Positions 1-8,636 of a stretch of 64,000 nt of DNA are shown here, one piece after another. Made by a program: the position numbers and the translations under genes. The stretch's first letter is position 1, and every line of letters begins with the position of its first letter. This DNA comes from Gemmatimonadales bacterium (GTDB lineage: Bacteria; Gemmatimonadota; Gemmatimonadetes; Palauibacterales; Palauibacteraceae). The stretch lies in assembly GCA_009840115.1 (NCBI GenBank), contig VXOJ01000067.1:1-64000 (forward strand), read 5' to 3'. The notes under the pieces were generated by a model that ran no database searches, was not told where the DNA came from, and saw only the letters and a list, made by a program, of their open reading frames with translations.

Positions 1-152
1 GGAAAAGTCTTGCCGCCCTTCCGATGGGATGCCGAGCGCCGACTCAGCCTACGCGACATGAGCTTTCGGATTCACATGTCGTTGTGATCGTTCAGCTTAC
101 GGGATTCGGCGGTCGGATTCCCGCTGAATGATTCCCGCCGATTCGTTTGGGG

Positions 153-1313
153 TCAGGCGCGGACCCTCGGGCGGCTGTCCAGAGCCTTCCTGAGCTGTAC
201 CGAGTCGGCCTGCTGGTAGCAGCGCAAAACCGTCTGGGCCTCCTTCCAGCCGCCCAGCTCGCACAGCACCTTGAGCGGCAGGTCCATCAGGTCGCTGGCA
301 AACTTGCGCCTCAGCGAGTGCCAGCCCCGCCGCGCCTTCGGCTCCAGTCCCGCAAGCCGCTCCGCCTTGCGCCACCAAACGCCGGTCCGTCCCCTGCCGA
401 TGCTCGCCGAGGGATCCTTCGTCGCGGGCAGGATCAGCTTCTCCCCGCTCCCGGGGTTCGCCTCCCGCGCTTCCTCCAACACCGCGACCGCCTCATCGGT
501 CATCGGCGTGACGTGCTCGTAGCCCGTCTTCTCGTGCTCCGCCCGCCACCGCACCTCGCGGCCCTCGAAGTCGATGTCTGACCACCGCAGGTTGCGGATG
601 GCCCCGATCCTGTGCCCGGTCTCATGGGCGAGCACGAACGCGACGTGGAACCGCCAGTCCACCTGCCGGGACACCCCGAGCATCGCCCGGTACTCCTCCT
701 CGGAGAGAACGACCCGGGCAGGGTTCTTCTCCTTGGGCGTCCTCAGCCCCCTCAGCGGGTTCGAGTCGAGAAGGAGCCTCCCCTCCTCGTCTCTGGACTT
801 GGTCGCCCAGTTGAGCACCGCGAGCAGGAACTTCAGGTCCAACTCGATGGTCCGGTTGGACACCGGCTTCCCGCTCGGTCCGATCCTTCCCGCCCGGCGC
901 TCGCGGATGAAGCGGTCCCAGTCCCTTTGAGACAGAGTCTCGGGTAGCCGGTCCCGACCGAGTAGGTCGAGGAACATCCCCGTCGCGATCCTGTCCCGGT
1001 GCTGGACCCGCCTCGTCTTGGTGGGCGTCACCTCCTCACCGTAGATGTCAAAGAGCTTATCCAAGGTGAGCGGCTCGGGCTCGGCTTCCGCCTTGCCGTT
1101 CAGGTCCGGGCCGACGAACCCGGCAGCGAACTCGTCCGCTTGCCTCTTCGCCCTCGCCCAATCGCGATGCCCCAGCGACCGGGTGAGCCTCCGCCCGTTC
1201 TCGCGCCACTCAATCTGGAAGTTGCCGGTCTTTGGATCCGGAAAGATCCTGACCCGGTTCCGGCCCCACTCGCCAGCGCCATACGAGCGCCGATTTCGTT
1301 TCGTGCGTGCCAT
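153..1313 (-). CDS. Tyrosine-family site-specific recombinase (integrase), 386 aa
   Basis: This is the probable integrase of the island. The C-terminal catalytic domain shows the tyrosine recombinase set: Arg235 in TGHRIGAIRNLRWSDID, Lys262, the HSLRR box (His332, Arg335), Trp356 in LGGWKEAQ where many relatives have His, and the nucleophile Tyr366 in VLRCY. Residues about 80-180 form the SAM-like core-binding domain, and the N-terminus is basic (MARTKRNRRS). I chose the ATG at 1313 because AGAGGAA lies just upstream; an open frame runs to 1460 but has no ribosome site. The gene diverges from the next one. No tRNA gene lies in the 152 bases beyond its 3' end, so the attachment site is not visible. 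The family call is firm; which element it moves is inferred. Confidence 0.93.
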   Translation of the reverse strand: MARTKRNRRSYGAGEWGRNRVRIFPDPKTGNFQIEWRENGRRLTRSLGHRDWARAKRQADEFAAGFVGPDLNGKAEAEPEPLTLDKLFDIYGEEVTPTKTRRVQHRDRIATGMFLDLLGRDRLPETLSQRDWDRFIRERRAGRIGPSGKPVSNRTIELDLKFLLAVLNWATKSRDEEGRLLLDSNPLRGLRTPKEKNPARVVLSEEEYRAMLGVSRQVDWRFHVAFVLAHETGHRIGAIRNLRWSDIDFEGREVRWRAEHEKTGYEHVTPMTDEAVAVLEEAREANPGSGEKLILPATKDPSASIGRGRTGVWWRKAERLAGLEPKARRGWHSLRRKFASDLMDLPLKVLCELGGWKEAQTVLRCYQQADSVQLRKALDSRPRVRA

Positions 1314-1333
1314 CGTTCGATTCCTCTCGTTCG

Positions 1334-2422
1334 ATGGACTGCACGATCTGCACGAACGAAACTTCGCCCGGAAAGTGCCTCTTGACCAGTACCGGCACAC
1401 ACGGTGGCCGGCACCTCCGGGAACGCGATGGCGAGGAAGGAACTTACATTGCACGGCCATTCCTTCGACCGCGAGAGAACACGCTGATCGCCCATCTCAA
1501 GGGACGCGAGAAGGCTCTGGAGGCCTTCGGCTGGACCGGACGCCGGGCCGAGTGGATCGCGCTTGCCTGCCTGCACGGCGGCGTCTTCACCCGCTTGCAG
1601 TGGACGAGCTTCCTGGGTTGCCACCCCGAGAAGGTGCGGCGCGCCGTCCTCGCGCTCGTCGCGCAGGGCTTGGCCGTCGAGGAGGTTCCGGCGGCCGGCA
1701 TCCACGGCATTGGCCGCGTGTGCCGGATTCACGCCGGCGGGGTCTACCGGGCGCTCGGGGCCGAAGAGTTCTTTCGGCGTCGCCGGATCACCTCTCGTGA
1801 GGTGCTGATGCGTCGGCTGCTGGCGCTCGACTACGTCCTTGAGCATCCCCGCCTGCCGTGGCTGGCGACCGAGGCCGAGAAGGTCGCCGCGTTCGAGGCG
1901 CTCGGGATCGAGCGCCGGGTCCTTCCCCAGCGGATCTATCGGGGCGCCGCCGGGAACCTCCGGCGCCACTTCCACCTCCGGCTGCCGCTCGCGCTGGACG
2001 CCGGGCGCGCGGTCTTCGTGTACGTCGACCCCGGCCACGAGACCGCAACCTCGCTCCGCGCCGGGGGCGCGGCGCACCGGGCGCTGTGGGGGATGCTGTG
2101 GCGTCGCGGATGCAAGATCGAGGTCGTTGCCGTCACGCGAGGCTGGGAAGAGGCGAGCCGCGCGGACACCGTGCTCGGCAACTGGGCGAGGGGCATGCGC
2201 TCGTCCGACTACGACCCGGAGATCGGCCGAGAGATCGAATGGATCGAGGATGTCCTCCGCAGCGCGGACAAGAGCCCGGTCCAAGAGGCGTACGGCAACA
2301 TCCGGGGCGGACTCGTGCGGCTGGCGGAGCTCAGGAATCGTGCCCGCCAGCAGTCCGGCCGGGGGCTGTTGCACCGGGTGGAAGCATGGGAGACGGAGCG
2401 GCTCTTGGGGAGGGGGTTCTGA
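1334..2422 (+). CDS. Island-associated protein of unknown function, possible N-terminal winged helix
   Basis: I do not recognise a named family. The region around GRRAEWIALACLHGG to KVRRAVLALVAQGLAV has the spacing of a winged-helix DNA-binding segment. The rest is Arg-rich and mixed alpha/beta, with VFVYVDPGHETA and KIEVVAVTRG looking like core strands. The gene sits head to head with the integrase and has the same base composition, which fits a regulator or replication protein of the same element (inference). The start is uncertain. ATG 1334 and GTG 1307 are in frame but have no ribosome site. A near-perfect site, GAGGAAGGA at 1433-1441, lies 6 bases before an in-frame ATT at 1448, and the protein-like sequence begins there. 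Confidence 0.6.
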   Translation: MDCTICTNETSPGKCLLTSTGTHGGRHLRERDGEEGTYIARPFLRPRENTLIAHLKGREKALEAFGWTGRRAEWIALACLHGGVFTRLQWTSFLGCHPEKVRRAVLALVAQGLAVEEVPAAGIHGIGRVCRIHAGGVYRALGAEEFFRRRRITSREVLMRRLLALDYVLEHPRLPWLATEAEKVAAFEALGIERRVLPQRIYRGAAGNLRRHFHLRLPLALDAGRAVFVYVDPGHETATSLRAGGAAHRALWGMLWRRGCKIEVVAVTRGWEEASRADTVLGNWARGMRSSDYDPEIGREIEWIEDVLRSADKSPVQEAYGNIRGGLVRLAELRNRARQQSGRGLLHRVEAWETERLLGRGF

Positions 2423-2552
2423 TGGGGAATCCGGCCCCCCCCGATGCCGAGCGGGACATGTGTATTTCACTTCGGGGGCCGCCGGACACGAAATCCGCCC
2501 TCGGACGTGACACACGGCTGATGCCGCAAGCCGCTGGCGGCACGACAGTTGG

Positions 2553-2697
2553 GCCACGGCCGCCCGATTCGTCGATGCCGAACCGGGCCTTCAGGCCGTG
2601 GCTGGGAGCGACCCCCCTGTTTCGATGCCCAGTGCGGGCATCGAAGAGGGTTGGGATGTGCACGCCATCCCAACCCTCCGCAGGAGGTCGCTCCCAG
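2553..2697. repeat. Nested perfect inverted repeats forming a predicted three-way junction
   Basis: The gap 2423-2757 has no gene but is densely structured. An outer stem pairs 2602-2613 (CTGGGAGCGACC) with 2686-2697, and CCTG 2616-2619 can extend it with CAGG 2681-2684. It encloses two perfect hairpins: 2621-2630 (TTCGATGCCC) with 2636-2645 over a 5-base loop, and 2646-2658 (GAGGGTTGGGATG) with 2666-2678 over a 7-base loop. A separate 9-bp repeat pairs 2553-2561 with 2594-2602. Three exact stems in about 100 bases suggest selection for folded RNA or single-stranded DNA. Function is unknown; a structured RNA, a transfer or recombination site, or a MITE-like remnant are all possible. Confidence 0.8.
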
Positions 2698-2757
2698 TCC
2701 AGCAGTCCCATGCGGGAAGGCTCCTGCTACGGTTCCGCCGTCGGCCAAGGTCGGCGG

Positions 2758-3804
2758 TCATCCCCAACATTCGTGCATTCCCCGTTCCGTCCCGATGGAC
2801 GGGATTCCCGGAACCGGCTCGTCCGTGACGAGGGCCACGCCCGTGTCGTGGAAGTCAAGACCGGGCGTGTTCGCTGGCCTCCCGCCCGTCGTCAGAAACT
2901 CGACGACGGCCTCGATACCGAGCGAAGCCATCCGCACCGGATACTGCATCGCCGTGGCCCCGATCTCGCCCGCAGCCACGCTCGCAACACCCTCGCAGCC
3001 GCCGTCGATGGTGACGACGAGAACATCGTCCTCCACGCCCAGCGCTCGAAGCGCATCGTAGGCACCGGCCGCCGCCTGTTCGTTGATCGCGTACACCACG
3101 TTGATCCCCGAATCGTCCCGCATCAGGCGCTCCATCGCGGCCCGCCCGCCTTCCACGGTGCCCATGGTGGCGGCGCTCCCCGCGATGCGGGGATCGTCTT
3201 CGTCGTACATCCTGTCCGGGTCCTTGATGTCGATGCCGAAGCCTTCGAGGAAGCCCTGATTGCGGAGCACCTCGACCGTGACCTGCGTTCCCGCGCCGTC
3301 CAGCGTCGCGATCCTCGCGTCGGCGGCGGCGGCGCCCATCCGGCCCCGCGCCCACATGCCGATCAGTTCCCCGGCGCGGAAGTTGTCCGTGGCGAACGTT
3401 CCGTCCACCGCGTCCGGGGGGTCGAACGGCGTGTCGAGCGCGATGACGAGCACGCCGGGCCGTCGCGTCCGCCCGACCGCGTCCAGCAGCGCTGCGGGAT
3501 CCGACGGCGTGATCAGAATCCCCGTCGCGTCCGCGGCCAGGAGACTCTCGATGGCCCGCACCTGCGCGTCCGTATCCCCGTCGAATCTCCCCGCGAAGGC
3601 GCGGAGTTCGACGCCGAGTTCCCCGGCTCGCTCGACCGCGCGCTCCCTCATCGTCACGAAGAACGGATTGTCCTCGGTCTTGGTGATCAGGCCGACGAGT
3701 GGCACGCCGTCCTCTTCGGGTCCCGTGACACACCCGCCAACGAGCGGCGCAAGCAGGGCGCAGATCAATCGCGCTCTTCCGAACGCGCGGTGTGTGCGTT
3801 CCAT
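2758..3804 (-). CDS. Periplasmic sugar-binding lipoprotein (ribose/rhizopine type ABC substrate-binding protein)
   Basis: Predicted substrate-binding lipoprotein of a carbohydrate ABC importer (periplasmic-binding fold type I, RbsB-like). A signal peptide ends in the lipobox LVGGC. The body shows the family pattern: GLITKTEDNPFFVTM at the N-terminus, ESLLAADATGILITPSD, VIALDTPFD, NFRAGELIGMWA, and VYAINEQAAAGAYDALRALG followed by DGGCEGVASV. The start at 3804 puts a short basic stretch and hydrophobic core directly before the lipobox; the frame stays open to 3909 without adding a signal. The usual permease and ATPase genes are absent on both sides, so it either serves a distant transporter or acts as a sensor or scavenging protein. 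It lies between the two structured repeat elements. Confidence 0.88.
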   Translation of the reverse strand: MERTHRAFGRARLICALLAPLVGGCVTGPEEDGVPLVGLITKTEDNPFFVTMRERAVERAGELGVELRAFAGRFDGDTDAQVRAIESLLAADATGILITPSDPAALLDAVGRTRRPGVLVIALDTPFDPPDAVDGTFATDNFRAGELIGMWARGRMGAAAADARIATLDGAGTQVTVEVLRNQGFLEGFGIDIKDPDRMYDEDDPRIAGSAATMGTVEGGRAAMERLMRDDSGINVVYAINEQAAAGAYDALRALGVEDDVLVVTIDGGCEGVASVAAGEIGATAMQYPVRMASLGIEAVVEFLTTGGRPANTPGLDFHDTGVALVTDEPVPGIPSIGTERGMHECWG

Positions 3805-4117
3805 GCGATTCTCACGATTGGGACGAGCGTCGCGGCCGGGCTGCCCGCCTCGGGGGGGACAGTCTTCGGAGCCGCCCGTTTCGCAGGCATCACGAATCAT
3901 GGCTCGCAAGCGGGGAATCGGGAAGCGTCACCACTGGCCGACCGGCTCCCGGAGTCCACACGAGGCCGGGACGAAACTGACGGCTGCTTCCCTGATCCCG
4001 CTTGTCAACGAGGCGGAGCGTGGCGAGCATTTCTTGGCGGGCGGGAGCGAGAGCCGACCCGCCGGAGGGGCCTGCGGCCACCTCCGCAGCCAGTGAACCG
4101 CCGAGAGGAGATTCGAG
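3805..4117. other. Divergent intergenic region, no gene seen
   Basis: These 313 bases separate the minus-strand sugar-binding lipoprotein from the plus-strand small secreted protein. I see no convincing ORF, repeat or terminator. The last bases carry the ribosome site GAGAGGAG for the gene at 4118. Promoters for both divergent genes must lie here, but no clear consensus boxes stand out. Confidence 0.5.
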
Positions 4118-4573
4118 ATGCGAACGCTGCTGGCGGCTTGTCTGGCCCTGCTGCCTTCGCAGGTACAGGCACAGGAAACGGATGAGGCACGGGAAACGCG
4201 GAACCGTTTCGTTCTCGAAGCGGGGATCGTGGGCGGCAACAGCGTCGCGTGTCCCGGACACTACGTCGGCGTCAGCGGGCGTGTCGCCGGGCCGGTGTCG
4301 CTGTACGGAATGGTGGAGAACTACCGTTGCGCCGACCTCGCCGGGTCGGCCAACCGGATCGGCGCGTCCGTCCGGCTCGGACGTTCCAGATGGCTCGTTC
4401 GCCCGGCGCTGCGCGCGGGCATCGAGTACGACGGAGGAGACGTTTCGCCGACCGCCGGTGCAAGCCTGACCTTCGGACGGCGCTACGGGGCGCGCTTCAT
4501 CCTCCACGCCGGAGACGGTTCCGGCGACACGAACATCGTGCTCTTCCAGATGGGCGGCTACATTTCGTTCTGA
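4118..4573 (+). CDS. Small secreted, probably outer-membrane beta-barrel-like protein, 151 aa
   Basis: Unrecognised family. The first 19 residues are a signal peptide ending in VQAQ. The mature part alternates polar and hydrophobic residues in short strands (FVLEAGIVGG, VGVSGRVAGPVSLYGMVENY, RIGASVRLGRS, VRPALRAGIEYD) and ends in GGYISF, with a terminal Phe as in many outer-membrane barrels. Two Cys (in VACPGH and YRCAD) could form a disulfide. Its size suits an eight-strand barrel or a barrel-like lipid-binding protein. GAGAGGAG precedes the ATG. It lies between the two structured repeats together with the sugar-binding lipoprotein. Real coding is likely; the barrel assignment is inference. 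Confidence 0.7.
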   Translation: MRTLLAACLALLPSQVQAQETDEARETRNRFVLEAGIVGGNSVACPGHYVGVSGRVAGPVSLYGMVENYRCADLAGSANRIGASVRLGRSRWLVRPALRAGIEYDGGDVSPTAGASLTFGRRYGARFILHAGDGSGDTNIVLFQMGGYISF

Positions 4574-5522
4574 GCGCCGATGGTGCTCTCCGCCGCCCAA
4601 CGGGTTCGGCGGTCGGGCGCAGCCGAGCCCCGGAAGGGGCCTGTACGACCTTCCCGTCAGGGATTGCTCGACCGGTAGCGACCCGAAAAGGGTCGGGGGC
4701 AGGGGTGCGCAAACCCACCTGCCCTCGAACCCGTAGCAGGCCCTCGGACTGCCGGGTCGCTACCGACCACGCCTGAGCGCCTACTGTGCCACGGGCGACC
4801 GGGCGGCGGAGCCGCAAGACGTTGCCGGGCCGTGGCTTGCCTTCCGGTCTCGGTGCGCATCACGAAGGCGCCGAAGTGCGCATCGGCCCCCCATGACGTT
4901 TGCGCGTTCATATGCGGCCTTAAGTCGTGCGCCGCTGACCGCTTAGCGAGTTCAAGCGGTGCGCTGGGTTCGCCGTCTGGCGCCCACGGCGAATCGAGTC
5001 GCTTGCTATTCTCCAAGAGGCCTAGCGAGACCCTGTCACGCCCGCAGAGTGTTGTCGGCGATCGCCTGAATCGTCGAAGGTTTGGAATGTGAATCCACCC
5101 ATCGCGTCGATCTCGCATTCCGGCGCGGACCGCCAACCCGAGCGCCGAGGCACAGCCGAACTCGCTTCGCTCAAAATTCGCCCAATCGCGGCATCCCGAC
5201 TTGGGGAGGAGACCAACTCCGACTCCTACGTTGACCTGCCCGATGAGGTTTCGGAGGGACCGGCGGTCCGAGCCGCCCATGCGCAGGGAGGGACCCAGTC
5301 GGAAGACTGGCGCGAGGATCTCGACCGGTGCTCGGCCCTTGCCCCTTCTCGATTCCGACCCAGGAGCCAGGCAGGGGAGTGGGGCCGCGCTGGGCAAGGC
5401 AAACGCCGATTCACGTCAGGAACAGTAGCAGAGCTAATCGCTACTTGTTTTGTAAGTCATATCGGAGTACGTTACGATGTTCAGAACGACAAGTAATTTC
5501 GTACGGAAAGAGGAGACAACGA
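4574..5522. other. Long non-coding stretch rich in hairpins
   Basis: These 949 bases hold no gene I can support. The first 200 bases are packed with GC-rich inverted repeats, described in the entry at 4674-4764. A small CCCC-GGAA-GGGG hairpin lies near 4628-4639. The middle part has short open frames on both strands that resemble no family and lack ribosome sites. The last 80 bases are AT-richer and likely hold the promoter of the gene at 5523, preceded by the ribosome site GAGGAG. A non-coding RNA or a decayed gene is possible. Confidence 0.5.
4674..4764. repeat. Second structured inverted-repeat element
   Basis: A perfect 12-bp stem pairs 4674-4685 (GGTAGCGACCCG) with 4753-4764 (CGGGTCGCTACC). 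Inside, CGACCC-GAAAA-GGGTCG (4679-4695) can form an alternative hairpin and GGGCAGG pairs with CCTGCCC around 4696-4724. The outer stem shares AGCGACC and GGTCGCT with the element at 2602-2697. The two elements flank the sugar-binding lipoprotein and the small secreted protein like the ends of a cassette. The shared core is only 7 bases per arm, so common descent is suggestive and not proven. Confidence 0.65.
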
Positions 5523-5831
5523 ATGACCATCGCCACCTTCCACTTCGTCGAGAGCTGGTTCACCGACAAGAACCCAGCCCGAAACGACCTCTTCATCGGC
5601 AGGAACGGCAAACCGGATCTCTGGATTCGAAGGGGCTGCTATTGCTTCCCAATCTCAGGACGGCAGTTCAGGCGCACGGTCGATGCGCTCAAGCGGCTGG
5701 GGGTGTCACACATGGTGCTGCCCAACATTGCTGCCCGAGAAGGCGGACGGGAGGTTAGGCTGGTCCTGCTATCTGGCCTCCGTGGCGACGAGCACGAGGG
5801 CACGCTTAGGTGGGTGCTCCCGGAGGAGTAA
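5523..5831 (+). CDS. Small protein of unknown function, 102 aa
   Basis: Unrecognised. The protein is compact and soluble-looking, with FHFVESWF near the start, a GRNGKPDLWIRRG turn, a RRTVDALKRLGVSHMVLPN helix-strand unit, and an acidic C-terminus ending in LPEE. No signal peptide or membrane segment is present. The ATG at 5523 is supported by AGAGGAG about 8 bases upstream; an open frame extends back to 5328 but without protein character. The stretch before it is AT-richer than its surroundings, as expected for a promoter. It stands alone between a long non-coding stretch and the convergent HD-domain gene, typical of island cargo. Confidence 0.7.
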   Translation: MTIATFHFVESWFTDKNPARNDLFIGRNGKPDLWIRRGCYCFPISGRQFRRTVDALKRLGVSHMVLPNIAAREGGREVRLVLLSGLRGDEHEGTLRWVLPEE

Positions 5832-5885
5832 CTCCCGCTGTTCCGGCGAGACGATGCTCAACCCGATCACGATTCCGTCGGAAGC

Positions 5886-6473
5886 TCAAGCGCTATCGTG
5901 CCCGTCCGCGAGGCGCTTGATTTCGCCGACGACCCGCGCCAATTCATCCACCAGCGGCGTCCGGCCTGTCCGGACGAGTGCGTCCGTCAACGCTCCGTAA
6001 TACCACAGCGTCCCTTCCCTACCGCCCGTGAACCGCTCCCAGAGTTCCTCGCCCACAGCACGGTAATCGCTGAGGATGCAGCGCGCATTGTGGAGCTTGT
6101 CAGCGGCGCAGACGAGCAGGACCGACGCTGGCTTTTCGTCGATGGCCGCGATCCAAGCCAGCTTTCTCTCTTTCCAAGGGGGTTTCGGATCGGCAACGGA
6201 ATCGGTGCAGCCTTCGACGATTTCGGTCACGTCCTCGCCGAAGAAGCGCAGAATCTCGTCGCGTCGTTTCTTGCCGCCCTGATCCTCGATGGCATCGTGC
6301 AGCAGCGCCGCGATGGCTTGGTTCTCGTCTCCGCCGTTTTCGATGACGAGCGCCGCCACGGCGAGCAGATGCGAGACGTAGGGAACGCCTGAGCCCTTTC
6401 GCCGCTGCTCCCGATGGAGGAGCGCGGCGTACACAAGGGCCTCCCCAAAACGGCTGGTCAATCCCTCAGGCAT
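5886..6473 (-). CDS. HD-domain hydrolase related to the RelA/SpoT hydrolase domain, 195 aa
   Basis: Predicted metal-dependent phosphohydrolase with the fold of the SpoT/MESH1 (p)ppGpp hydrolase domain. Visible motifs in order are [12 protein letters not shown] (first His), [12 protein letters not shown] (the HD pair with ED), [11 protein letters not shown], and [11 protein letters not shown]. The synthetase and regulatory domains of full SpoT are absent, so it resembles a stand-alone small alarmone hydrolase or a related nucleotide phosphohydrolase. The start at 6473 has AGGAGTG about 7 bases upstream; the frame is open for nine more codons. It diverges from the restriction operon. In defence islands such enzymes can reverse toxic alarmone signals, but no matching synthetase is visible here. 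Confidence 0.85.
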   Translation of the reverse strand: MPEGLTSRFGEALVYAALLHREQRRKGSGVPYVSHLLAVAALVIENGGDENQAIAALLHDAIEDQGGKKRRDEILRFFGEDVTEIVEGCTDSVADPKPPWKERKLAWIAAIDEKPASVLLVCAADKLHNARCILSDYRAVGEELWERFTGGREGTLWYYGALTDALVRTGRTPLVDELARVVGEIKRLADGHDSA

Positions 6474-6631
6474 TCGGCACTCCTGTCGGCTCACGATCAC
6501 CCGCCAGTCGGATCACCGCGTCCCTTTGGGCGTCCCGACCGCTGTCCGAAAGATGCACGGCAACCCGCCGCATGTCATATTTCGGGCGCTCCCGATCCAC
6601 GCCGACGGACGAACAGAGGACGCTGACCAAG

Positions 6632-8200
6632 GTGGCCACCAAACAGACCAACAGCGGAGCCACGACCGGCTACGAGGCCGAGTTGTGGGCGATGGCCGAC
6701 ACGCTCCGCGGCTCGATGGACGCCGCCGAGTACAAGCACGTCGTACTGGGCCTCATCTTCCTGAAGTACATCTCGGACGCCTTCGAGGAGCGCCGCGAGG
6801 CGGTGCTCGCCGAGTGGGGAGAGGAGGCCGCAGAGGACCGGGACGAGTACATCGCGGAGAACATCTTCTGGGTGCCGCCGGAGGCGCGCTGGGCGCGTCT
6901 GAAGGCCGAGGCGCGGCAACCGACCGTCGGCCAGACCGTGGATCGGGCTATGGCCGCCATCGAGCGCGACAACCCGGCACTCAAGGAGGTGCTGCCCAAG
7001 GACTACGCGCGGCCCGCGCTGGACAAGCAGCGCCTGGGCCAGTTGATCGACATGGTGGGCAACATCCGCGTCGGGGACGCGGAAGCCCGCTCCAAGGACG
7101 TGCTCGGGCGCGTGTACGAGTACTTCCTCTCGCAGTTCGCGAGCGCCGAGGGGAAGAGGGGCGGCGAGTTCTACACCCCGCGCTGCGTCGTCCGGCTGCT
7201 CGTCGAGATGCTGGAGCCCTACCGGGGACGGGTCTACGATCCCTGCTGCGGCTCATCGGGCATGTTCGTGCAGTCGGTCGAGTTCATCCGCGCCCACGCC
7301 ACCGGCAACGCCAACGGCGGCAAGGCACGCGGCGACATCTCGATCTACGGTCAGGAGTCGAACTACACGACGTGGCGGCTCGCCAAGATGAATCTGGCCA
7401 TCCGGGGCATCGGCGGGCAGATCGCCCACGGAGACAGCTTCCACAACGACCGCCACCCGGACTTGAAAGCAGACTTCATCCTCGCCAATCCTCCGTTCAA
7501 CGTGTCGGACTGGGGAGGCGAGCGGCTGGCCGGCGACAAGCGCTGGCGCTACGGCGTGCCACCGAAGGGCAACGCGAACTTCGCTTGGGTGCAGCACATG
7601 GTCCATCACCTCGCGCCGAGGGGGATCGCCGGATTCGTGCTGGCGAACGGTTCGATGTCGTCGAGCCAGTCCGGCGAGGGCGAGATCCGGAAGAATCTGA
7701 TCGAGGCCGAACTGGTGGACTGCATGGTGGCGCTGCCGGGCCAGCTCTTCTACTCGACTCAGATTCCCGCCTGCCTGTGGTTCTTGGCGCGTGGACGGCG
7801 GCGGCGCAGTGAGATTCTGTTCATCGACGCGAGGAAGCTAGGCCGGATGGTGGACCGGACGCACCGCGAACTGACCGCCGAGGAGATCGCACGGATCGCG
7901 GACACCTATCATGCGTGGAGGACGCACGAGGACGGCTACTCGGATGTGCCCGGTTTCTGCAAGAGCGCGTCGCTGGAAGAGGTAAGGAAACACGGCCACG
8001 TCCTTACGCCGGGCCGCTACGTCGGAGTCGAACCCCAAGAGGACGACGGAGAGCCGTTCGAGGAGAAGATGACGCGGTTGGTGGCTGAACTGCGTGGGCA
8101 GCAGGCCGAGGGCGAGCGGCTGGACACCGCGATCAAGGCCAACCTGAGTGCGCTGGGGTTTCCGGTGACGCCGAACGCTCCCGCGTCGGGCAAGCGGTGA
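6632..8200 (+). CDS. hsdM: Type I restriction-modification system methyltransferase subunit HsdM
   Basis: N6-adenine DNA methyltransferase subunit of a type I system. It acts with HsdS to methylate the recognition sequence and with HsdR to restrict. The HsdM N-terminal helical domain is clear ([32 protein letters not shown]). The SAM site reads [11 protein letters not shown] near residue 202, and the catalytic NPPF tetrad is near residue 286. The length of 522 aa is normal. I prefer GTG 6632, which matches the usual start of relatives ([10 protein letters not shown]) and has AGAGGA upstream; an ATG at 6572 in the same frame lacks a ribosome site. It is the first gene of a compact operon through 13929. 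Confidence 0.95.
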   Translation: MATKQTNSGATTGYEAELWAMADTLRGSMDAAEYKHVVLGLIFLKYISDAFEERREAVLAEWGEEAAEDRDEYIAENIFWVPPEARWARLKAEARQPTVGQTVDRAMAAIERDNPALKEVLPKDYARPALDKQRLGQLIDMVGNIRVGDAEARSKDVLGRVYEYFLSQFASAEGKRGGEFYTPRCVVRLLVEMLEPYRGRVYDPCCGSSGMFVQSVEFIRAHATGNANGGKARGDISIYGQESNYTTWRLAKMNLAIRGIGGQIAHGDSFHNDRHPDLKADFILANPPFNVSDWGGERLAGDKRWRYGVPPKGNANFAWVQHMVHHLAPRGIAGFVLANGSMSSSQSGEGEIRKNLIEAELVDCMVALPGQLFYSTQIPACLWFLARGRRRRSEILFIDARKLGRMVDRTHRELTAEEIARIADTYHAWRTHEDGYSDVPGFCKSASLEEVRKHGHVLTPGRYVGVEPQEDDGEPFEEKMTRLVAELRGQQAEGERLDTAIKANLSALGFPVTPNAPASGKR

Positions 8201-8213
8201 GGCGAAGAGAATC

Positions 8214-8636
8214 ATGACGCTCCAACTCGACAGTCTCCGTAAATCGCTCCATGCCCTTGCCGAAGTCGCAGCCGTGAGCGGCGACGACGAGCGCATGGGG
8301 CAACTGACCGACGTTGAGCGCGTGGCGATCCGCGCGGGGGTCGTCCAGCACTTCGAGATCACCTATGAACTGTGCTGGAAGCTCATGGCCCGGTGGCTCA
8401 ACGCGAACGTCAGCCCCGGCGTTGCGGACGGCGTGACACGGCGTCAGCTGTTCCGCCTCGCCGCCGAGCGGCGGCTAATCCAGGATGTCGGCAGGTGGAT
8501 GGGCCACCATGAAGGCCGAAACGCGACATCGCATATCTACGACTTCGACAAGGCCGAAGCAGTCTACCGGGCAACGCTGGACTTCGTGCATGACGCACGT
8601 GCGCTGCTGCGGGCGCTGGAAGCTCGGAATGACTGA
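8214..8636 (+). CDS. HEPN-domain protein of the HI0074/HepT class (toxin partner of an MNT nucleotidyltransferase), 140 aa
   Basis: All-helical HEPN protein of the nucleotidyltransferase-substrate-binding family. The helices QHFEITYELCWKLMARWL and the motif GRNATSHIYD are diagnostic; the latter gives the Rx4H signature (Arg102 and His107) of HEPN ribonucleases. In HepT-MntA pairs the HEPN protein is an RNase toxin that the MNT partner silences by AMPylating a Tyr near the motif. Here a Tyr follows directly (HIYD). The gene starts 13 bases after hsdM and its last 8 bases overlap the MNT-hsdS gene, so the pair is translationally coupled. What is odd is the position inside a type I restriction operon. 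Toxicity is inferred from the family and not shown. Confidence 0.85.
   Translation: MTLQLDSLRKSLHALAEVAAVSGDDERMGQLTDVERVAIRAGVVQHFEITYELCWKLMARWLNANVSPGVADGVTRRQLFRLAAERRLIQDVGRWMGHHEGRNATSHIYDFDKAEAVYRATLDFVHDARALLRALEARND

Noticed and set aside
1-152. tRNA gene or attachment site beside the integrase
   Set aside because: I looked for a tRNA T-loop and acceptor stem and for a repeat shared with the right border near 15395 and found none; only short ATTCCCGC repeats occur.
1858-4185. 775-codon plus-strand open frame crossing several genes
   Set aside because: Runs through the end of the island gene, the structured gap and antisense to the binding protein; no homology-like segments.
5089-5496. 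Open frame in the long non-coding stretch, also 4657-5397 on the minus strand
   Set aside because: No ribosome site, no recognised motif and random-looking composition; a decayed gene cannot be excluded but is not supported.
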